From NCBI GenBank assembly GCA_903895195.1, contig CAITSZ010000048.1, positions 1 through 50,226 of the forward strand: a stretch of DNA of 50,226 nucleotides, read 5' to 3'. Source of the DNA: an uncultured Chlorobiaceae bacterium. GTDB lineage: Bacteria; Bacteroidota; Chlorobiia; Chlorobiales; Chlorobiaceae. The notes under the pieces are model-generated. The model was given only the letters and a program-made list of their open reading frames with translations, was not told the origin of the DNA and ran no database searches. The position numbers and the translations under genes were made by a program. How positions within the stretch are numbered: the first letter of the stretch is position 1; each line of letters begins with the position of its first letter. Below, piece after piece: positions 45,595-50,226 of this stretch.

Positions 45595-48051
45595 ATGCCA
45601 GATAAGCGAAACGGCAAAAGCCCACTCCAAAAAGGAGAGTTACGCTCTCTTGCCGAAGCTCGACTGAAGCAAAACACCCCGAGCAATGATATTGAAGCAC
45701 AGAGCATCAAATCTACACCCGAAGAGATGCTTAGGTTTGTCCAGGAACTGGAGCTTCATCATGTCGAGCTGGAGATGCAGGAGGAAGAACTCGTCAAGAG
45801 CAGAATCGAGCTCGAAGACAGCCTCAGCATGTACAGCGATCTTTACGACTTTGCACCAATAGGGTATTTGACCTTAGGGCGCGACAGCCTGATCCAGCAG
45901 GCGAACCTTACTTCCTCCAGGCTTCTGGGCGTTGATCGGTCCAGTTTACTTGGCATGCATTTCAAACATTTTGTCGCTCCCGAGGATAATAAGGTCATTG
46001 ATGAACTGCTGGAAACCGTGTTCTCCAGGAGAGTTCCAGGATATTGCGATGTGAGGCTTGTGGCAGCTGCAGCACATCCTTCATCAGTTCAATCAGATAA
46101 CCCTGTTCGAACCGTTCGCATTGAAGCGGCAGTCAGTGATACCAATCATGCGTGCCGGGTAGTTGTCTCCGATATTACCGCACAGCTTCAGGCTGACTTT
46201 CAGGCGAAGGAAATGGGTGAGCATTTCAGGCTGACAATTGATGCAGCGCAGATTGGAACATGGGAATGGAATTTTCAAACTGAAGAATCCATCATTAACA
46301 ATCGCTGTTATGAGATTGTCGGATACACCCCAGAAGAGCTTGCGCCTGTAACGAAAGAGACATGGGTAAATCTCATTCATCCCGATGATCTCAGTCGATC
46401 AACCGCCATTGCAGAGCAGTATTTCAGAGGCGAATTAAAGCAATATGAGTGCGAATGCCGGCTGAAGCATAAACAAGGCCAATGGGTTTGGGTTCTTGTT
46501 CGTGGCGGATTGATGGACCGGACTGCTGATGGCAAGCCCTCGCGTATGCTTGGAATACAAGTCGACATCACTGTTCGCAAACTTGCAGAAGAAGCACTCC
46601 AGGAGAGTGAAGAACGATTCAGAAAACTCTTTCAAGATCACTCAGCAGTCATGCTTATTCTTGACCCCGATACCATCAACATCCTTGATGCCAATCATGC
46701 AGCATCAGTTTTTTATGGGTGGAGCATCGATGAGCTTAAGCAGATGAACCTGCACGAAATTGCCGATCTTCCCCAAGAGGTACTGAAGAGTAATATTGAA
46801 AAAATAGCAGCCGCAAAGCAGAACGAGTTTGCTTTGCGCCATCGGAGCAAAGATGGCACCCTGCGCGATGTTGAGGTGTTCAGTAACCTGATTACGATTG
46901 AGGGAAAAGCCATTCTCTTTTCAATCTTTCACGACATTACTGATCGCAAACAGGCAGCTGAAGAGAGTGACCGCCTTAAATCAGCGTTTCTGGCCAACAT
47001 CAGCCATGAAATCCGTACCCCAATGAACGGCATTATCGGCTTTTCAGAACTGCTCAAAGACCCCCTTCTTTCCGGAGAAGAGCAGAGCGAGTATCTCAGC
47101 CTTATTCAGCAGAGCGGTAACCGTATGCTCGCTCTCATTAATGACCTCATGGCGATCTCAAAAATTGATGCCAGAGAGCTAAAGCTGCAGCAGACCGAAA
47201 CGCCGCTTAATCGGCTCATGCAGGATCTGCTTGCTTTTTTCAAGCTGCAGGCTGATAAAAAAGGATTGCGTTTAACCCTTTCAAAAGGACTCTCTGATGA
47301 AGCGAGTATCATCAGCATAGATAGCCTTAAGCTCAATCAGATATTGACCAACCTGATCCAGAATGCCCTTAAATTCACAAATAAAGGCGGAATTGATATC
47401 GGCTATACGCGAAATGATGGAACCCTTCATTTTTTTGTAATCGATTCAGGTATTGGTATTCCAGGAGAGAATAAAAATCGGATTTTTGATCGCTTCCATC
47501 AGGTTGACAACTCTCTCACCCGCAATCACGAAGGTGCAGGTCTCGGCTTAAGCATTTCCAAAGCATTGGTGGAAATGCTCGGCGGCTCAATCAAAGTCGA
47601 ATCAGTAGAGGGCGCAGGCAGCTCCTTCAGCTTCACCATTCCCTACAACCCGCTCCACTTGCCAACTGCCGACTGCCAACTGCCAACTTCTCCCTGTATT
47701 CTCCTCGCTGAAGATGATGCAGTGAGCACTCTCTTGATTAAACGGAACTTGAAAGGAGAAAATCACACCATTCTCTCTGCCGAAAACGGCTGGGAAGCTG
47801 TTGAGCTTCTGCAGCACCACCCCGAAATCAAACTGGTGCTTATGGACCTTAAAATGCCCATCATGAACGGTTTTGAAGCCACAAAGCTCATCAAACAAAA
47901 GCATCCCGACCTCCCCATTATAGCCCAGTCAGCATTCACCTCAAAAGAAGAGATGCAAAAAGCCAAAGAAGCAGGCTGCACCGACTTCATCTCCAAGCCC
48001 ATAAGCAAAAGCGAGCTGCTCGAAAAAATGCATAAGCTGCTCTTGTGGTAA
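45595..48051 (+). CDS. Hybrid sensor histidine kinase F (N-module, 3 PAS, HisKA, HATPase, receiver)
   Basis: 818 residues, no membrane segment. The N-module (LRSLAEARLKQN, VQELELHHVELEMQEEEL, YSDLYDFAPIGYLTL) leads into PAS1; PAS2 (about 208-325) is a PAS-3 type fold (IGTWEWNFQTEE, GYTPEELAP, WVNLIHPDD), unique in the array; PAS3 (330-450, LFQDHSAVMLILDPDT) matches D and E. HisKA has His471 in SHEIRTPMNG; HATPase reads NLIQNALKFT, DSGIGIP, GAGLGLSISKAL; the receiver has LLAEDDAV, Asp751 in LVLMDLKMP and a final ISKP. The linker is the TTGGCAG-type repeat (47659-47689). The middle of the receiver matches kinase C while both sides match D and E. Confidence 0.93.
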   Translation: MPDKRNGKSPLQKGELRSLAEARLKQNTPSNDIEAQSIKSTPEEMLRFVQELELHHVELEMQEEELVKSRIELEDSLSMYSDLYDFAPIGYLTLGRDSLIQQANLTSSRLLGVDRSSLLGMHFKHFVAPEDNKVIDELLETVFSRRVPGYCDVRLVAAAAHPSSVQSDNPVRTVRIEAAVSDTNHACRVVVSDITAQLQADFQAKEMGEHFRLTIDAAQIGTWEWNFQTEESIINNRCYEIVGYTPEELAPVTKETWVNLIHPDDLSRSTAIAEQYFRGELKQYECECRLKHKQGQWVWVLVRGGLMDRTADGKPSRMLGIQVDITVRKLAEEALQESEERFRKLFQDHSAVMLILDPDTINILDANHAASVFYGWSIDELKQMNLHEIADLPQEVLKSNIEKIAAAKQNEFALRHRSKDGTLRDVEVFSNLITIEGKAILFSIFHDITDRKQAAEESDRLKSAFLANISHEIRTPMNGIIGFSELLKDPLLSGEEQSEYLSLIQQSGNRMLALINDLMAISKIDARELKLQQTETPLNRLMQDLLAFFKLQADKKGLRLTLSKGLSDEASIISIDSLKLNQILTNLIQNALKFTNKGGIDIGYTRNDGTLHFFVIDSGIGIPGENKNRIFDRFHQVDNSLTRNHEGAGLGLSISKALVEMLGGSIKVESVEGAGSSFSFTIPYNPLHLPTADCQLPTSPCILLAEDDAVSTLLIKRNLKGENHTILSAENGWEAVELLQHHPEIKLVLMDLKMPIMNGFEATKLIKQKHPDLPIIAQSAFTSKEEMQKAKEAGCTDFISKPISKSELLEKMHKLLLW
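47659..47689 (-). repeat. TTGGCAG-type repeat inside kinase F
   Basis: Minus strand: AAGTTGGCAGTTGGCAGTCG, then GCAGTTGGCAA. It encodes LPTADCQLPTS on the plus strand. It differs from the kinase A copy (34056-34086) at only a few bases. Confidence 0.85.
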
Positions 48052-48291
48052 ACACACGTTCCTCACTGACTGATAAATGGTATCTTGGTTGCCTTCAGTA
48101 TAGCAAGCCTGCATAGAACTGTAGCGTGCAGGGTAGTGTGGGGCTCCAGGTTATCCATGCGCCTGCTTGGTCTATGGTGTTGCGGGTGATACCTTGTTGC
48201 ATGCCTGTACCTGCAGCTAAGTATTTGTTAAAATATTTTTAAATGTGTAATTATCACTTCCCAATTCAGAAAAACAAGTCATTATATACTC

Positions 48292-48423
48292 ATGCAAGGA
48301 ATAGCCCGCTACACTACCTTATTCGCACCCGTTATCTTTTTTTTAGGGGGAGTTGTTATAATTATGCTCCTCAGCAAGTTTATCGGGAAGGGGAAAAAAC
48401 CCAATGATAAAGGAGCAAAATAA
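48292..48423 (+). CDS. 43-aa single-span membrane protein
   Basis: A small gene read directly: MQGIARYTTLFAPVIFF, LGGVVIIMLLSKFI, then GKGKKPNDKGAK. One hydrophobic span of about 22 residues is followed by a Lys-rich tail that should stay in the cytoplasm by the positive-inside rule. I do not recognise a family. The ribosome site is weak, and it ends 73 nt before the 3' end of the convergent Nif11-like gene. It might be a small subunit of a membrane or photosynthetic complex, but this is only suggested by the chlorosome genes nearby. Confidence 0.5.
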   Translation: MQGIARYTTLFAPVIFFLGGVVIIMLLSKFIGKGKKPNDKGAK

Positions 48424-48496
48424 CAGAGAGGGATGTGAGGGTATTAGTTCTTCTTTTTGCTGACCGCTTCAGCGGAAACGTTGATCTCTGTTGTTT

Positions 48497-48742
48497 TCAT
48501 TTCGAGTTCTTATCAGGGATAATATTTCCCCATAGAGAGTAATGAACCTCGGAAATCTTTTCGCTGGCATTTTTCAATATCTCAGCAAATCCTTGCCGGA
48601 CTTCAGCAGTCGTGCAGCTGAACCCCTTTGCAAATACAAGCTCCATACATTCCGCCATATTTTCTGTCGCCATCAATTCAGCGAGGAACGCACTGTCAGC
48701 TTTCATTTTGGCTACTAAAGCCTCTAAATCATGGAGTGGCAT
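48497..48742 (-). CDS. Nif11-like small protein (81 aa)
   Basis: 81 residues. The first 55 (LEALVAKMKADSAFLAELM, ATENMAECMELVFAKGFSC, TTAEVRQGFAEIL) match the Nif11 pattern: paired helices, then a Gly-Phe-x-x-Thr turn and a further helix. The tail (KNASEKISEVHYSLWGNIIPDKNSK) is longer than in the copy at 31485-31658. Nif11 domains usually act as leader peptides of modified natural products; no modification enzyme is visible here. The ribosome site AAGGA precedes the ATG. It starts 5 nt after the stop of the CsmA-like gene, so the two are very probably co-expressed, which points to a role linked to chlorosomes rather than to a peptide product (inference). Confidence 0.72.
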   Translation of the reverse strand: MPLHDLEALVAKMKADSAFLAELMATENMAECMELVFAKGFSCTTAEVRQGFAEILKNASEKISEVHYSLWGNIIPDKNSK

Positions 48743-48747
48743 ATCTG

Positions 48748-49002
48748 TTAATCCTTGAAACGTGGCTCAATATCCTTAGTCGCTGTTGCAAAACCAGCCT
48801 TTTTTGGTGAAGAGCCTTTGAATACGGAAGATGATGAACCTCCATAAATAAAGGGGTAGGCATTAACGAGTAGGCGCTTTGTTCCTTTTCCGACATTTTC
48901 AAGGTAATCGCCAACAGTCCACCACGTACCATCAATATAGGTTTCAACTAATCTTCCGTAGGCTTCTCCCCAGTTGGTAAAGACTCCTTTGATACTACTC
49001 AT
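48748..49002 (-). CDS. CsmA/CsmE-family chlorosome envelope protein
   Basis: 84 residues from the ATG at 49002; the TTG at 49008 adds two residues. Compared from memory with CsmA, the match is gapless over GVFTNWGEAYGRLVETYIDG, then WWTVGDYLENVGKGTKRL, NAYP, GGSSSS, GSSP and the end TKDIEPRF. CsmA forms the baseplate of the chlorosome and binds bacteriochlorophyll a at a conserved His; its C-terminus is removed in maturation. Here the His position is Thr26, before the conserved Trp27. It looks closer to CsmE, the minor paralogue, than to CsmA. It is followed after 5 nt by a Nif11-like gene. Confidence 0.8.
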   Translation of the reverse strand: MSSIKGVFTNWGEAYGRLVETYIDGTWWTVGDYLENVGKGTKRLLVNAYPFIYGGSSSSVFKGSSPKKAGFATATKDIEPRFKD

Positions 49003-49079
49003 GTTCAAAGTTTTTAAACGTGTTTATCAAAAAAACCTGTAACAAATTAATTGCAAAAAGAAGGTCTCTGAAAAAAAAC

Positions 49080-49382
49080 TCATGATGCAATCAGTTTCTG
49101 CTCAATCTCATTCTTTAATGCCTTTACTGCCTCGCTTGTCTTCCCGACAGGCAACATCTTTATAATCGCCTCACCGGAAGATGTGATGAGCTCTCTGCCT
49201 TTAGGGCCCAGTATCAGCCCTGCAGCTGCAACACCTATACTCCCTATAGCAAGGCCGGTTAACGCATGCAAAGCAAAGGGGATAGCGAGAGGAATCGCCA
49301 AGGGAGCCAGCTGTACAATTCCGATCATCCCAGTTGGAGCTTCCGGTTTTGCCGGGATTACTACTGAATTCTCTTCAGGCAT
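49080..49382 (-). CDS. Hydrophobic small protein, possibly CsmC/CsmD-type chlorosome protein
   Basis: 100 residues. A Pro/Glu-rich start (MPEENSVVIPAKPEAPTG) is followed by a long hydrophobic stretch (IVQLAPLAIPLAIPFALHAL, then TGLAIGSIGVAAAGLIL), GPKGRELITSSGEAIIKMLP and a charged helical tail. Two hydrophobic halves and the GPKGRE motif suggest a membrane or chlorosome envelope protein. The CsmC/CsmD assignment rests on position between two better csm-like genes and on general layout, not on a remembered alignment. The start codon follows CCCTCCCTTTCC, a pyrimidine tract as before the kinases. Confidence 0.55.
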   Translation of the reverse strand: MPEENSVVIPAKPEAPTGMIGIVQLAPLAIPLAIPFALHALTGLAIGSIGVAAAGLILGPKGRELITSSGEAIIKMLPVGKTSEAVKALKNEIEQKLIAS

Positions 49383-49413
49383 GGAAAGGGAGGGTTATCG
49401 GTTGGAAAATAAT

Positions 49414-49449
49414 AGCACCCCGCCCTTGATTGCTGCAAGGTGCTTTTTT
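49414..49449 (+). terminator. Hairpin with T run between csm-like genes
   Basis: AGCACC (49414-49419) and GGTGCT (49439-49444) form a stem, followed by T (49444-49449) on the plus strand. On the minus strand, the direction of the csm-like genes, the run after the stem is only ATTATTTT, so it may be a partial terminator that lowers expression of the two downstream genes. Its action is inference. Confidence 0.35.
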
Positions 49450-49463
49450 GTCAAAAATGCAAT

Positions 49464-49688
49464 TTACTTTTTCGGAGCAATAGCCGAAGTGACGTTCTGC
49501 ACTGCCTGGCCAAGCGCATTCGCTGTGTTTCCAACAAGGTCAGTAGCAGCCTTGCCAAGTGGCTCAATTGCCTGCGAGCTACTCTTCAATACAGAGGTAA
49601 ATAACTCTATTGATTGCTGAAAAACAGAACCAACAGTATTCGTTAGATTGCTCAGAGCAGCACCGAGATCGTTTGTTTCGTTTGCCAT
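49464..49688 (-). CDS. CsmB/CsmF-family chlorosome envelope protein
   Basis: 74 residues, exactly the size of CsmB/CsmF. The pattern is MANETNDLGAALSNLTNTVG, VFQQSIELFTSVLKSSSQAI, EPLGKAATDLVGNTANALGQ and the tail VQNVTSAIAPKK. The EPLGK-x-ATDLVGN and AIAPKK parts match what I recall of CsmB. These amphipathic proteins sit in the lipid monolayer around the bacteriochlorophyll core. It is the first of the minus-strand csm-like run. The ATG has no strong ribosome site. Confidence 0.7.
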   Translation of the reverse strand: MANETNDLGAALSNLTNTVGSVFQQSIELFTSVLKSSSQAIEPLGKAATDLVGNTANALGQAVQNVTSAIAPKK

Positions 49689-49986
49689 GGTTGTATTTGT
49701 TTAAGGTTATTGAGGTTAGTTGAGTGATGAATAATAACTCCAAAAACATTATGACCCTTTCCCATGAAGTTAGCGCATAATATTTAAATATGCTAATTCC
49801 TGCCATGCCATGGCAGTGGGTAGTTATTGAAAATCCCGAGACGGTATGTATATTAGAAATGTATATAAATATCGCACGTTACGACCTGTCATATAGTTCA
49901 ACCAAGGCGAAGATGCTGGCGCTGCCGCAATCTCTTCAACAGGCAAGTAACTACCGAACAACAAACCGTTACCCCCGTACGGCACC

Positions 49987-50226
49987 ATGAACAAAGATAA
50001 AGAAATTGCGGGCGATCAGCCTGCATTACGGCAGCGGGCTGAGGAGCGGCTAAAAAAAAACGGCCTCATTCCTGATATGCTCAGTTCGAAAGAAGAGTTG
50101 CAGCGTATAGTGCATGAGCTTTCGGTTCACCAGATAGAGCTTGAGATGCAGAAAGAAGAGCTCCTGCATTCAAGAGATCAACTCGAAGAGGCACTGACCA
50201 AATACACCGACCTTTACGACTTTGCA
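49987..50226 (+). CDS. Seventh hybrid kinase G, N-terminal part (3' truncated by window edge)
   Basis: 80 codons from the ATG to the window end: LRQRAEERLKKNG, then EELQRIVHELSVHQIELEMQ, KEELLHSRDQLEEALTKY and TDLYDFA. This is the N-terminal helical module of kinases A, C, E and F, so a further PAS-containing sensor kinase almost certainly follows. The start is preceded by TTACCCCCGTACGGCACC, pyrimidine-rich and without a ribosome site, as for the others. Confidence 0.85.
   Translation, partial: MNKDKEIAGDQPALRQRAEERLKKNGLIPDMLSSKEELQRIVHELSVHQIELEMQKEELLHSRDQLEEALTKYTDLYDFA

Overview
This window most likely comes from a green sulfur bacterium (Chlorobiaceae, probably Chlorobium or a close relative). 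The main evidence is a small cluster near the right end that reads as chlorosome envelope proteins: a CsmA/CsmE-type protein, a CsmB/CsmF-type protein and a possible CsmC/CsmD-type protein. The weak use of Shine-Dalgarno sites, moderate GC, and an SDR resembling chlorophyll b reductases (NYC1/NOL) fit this. All family assignments come from reading the translations by eye; no database was searched. No rRNA, tRNA, transposase or CRISPR array was seen.

Left part (1-31 kb): the C-terminal end of a large MBG-repeat surface protein is followed by a four-gene minus-strand exporter operon (DevC-like permease, ATPase, HlyD-type adaptor, TolC/NodT-type outer membrane lipoprotein). A MarR regulator diverges from it and precedes a YceI protein; the last two share a candidate operator. 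Then come housekeeping and metabolic genes: LigB-type dioxygenase, NlpC/P60 hydrolase, UPF0149 protein, D-Ala-D-Ala dipeptidase, NYC1/NOL-like SDR, ParA-like ATPase, BMP-family lipoprotein, NAD-dependent epimerase, methyltransferase, dihydroorotase, FAH-family hydrolase, 5-formyl-THF cyclo-ligase, polyphosphate kinase, RpiB, CBS protein, M20 amidohydrolase, class II aldolase, C-terminal processing protease and argininosuccinate lyase. A two-gene unit at 27.7-29.5 kb stands out: a caspase/C13-like cysteine protease with an EF-hand-like loop, overlapping by ATGA a 119-residue protein that is a free-standing paralogue of the protease's own N-terminal domain. A PhnA-like zinc ribbon protein and an outer membrane beta-barrel follow.

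Right part (31.9-50.2 kb): a tandem array of six complete hybrid sensor histidine kinases plus the start of a seventh, all on the plus strand, with PAS domains, HisKA, HATPase and a C-terminal receiver but no membrane segments that I can see. A stand-alone periplasmic Cache-type sensor lies between the third and fourth. No DNA-binding response regulator is present, so the output is unknown. Receiver domains are mosaics with long exact DNA matches, indicating gene conversion. In four of the six kinases the linker before the receiver is encoded by the same short tandem repeats (TTGGCAG-type or GAGTGCT-type) that occur in non-coding DNA around the LigB gene at 7-8 kb. All kinase start codons follow a pyrimidine-rich tract instead of a Shine-Dalgarno site.

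The chlorosome cluster (48.5-49.7 kb, minus strand) lies between kinases six and seven. Its CsmA-like protein has Thr where CsmA carries the bacteriochlorophyll-binding His, and it is followed after 5 nt by a Nif11-like small protein. A second Nif11-like peptide (31485-31658) and a 43-residue single-span membrane protein (48292-48423) were found by direct reading.
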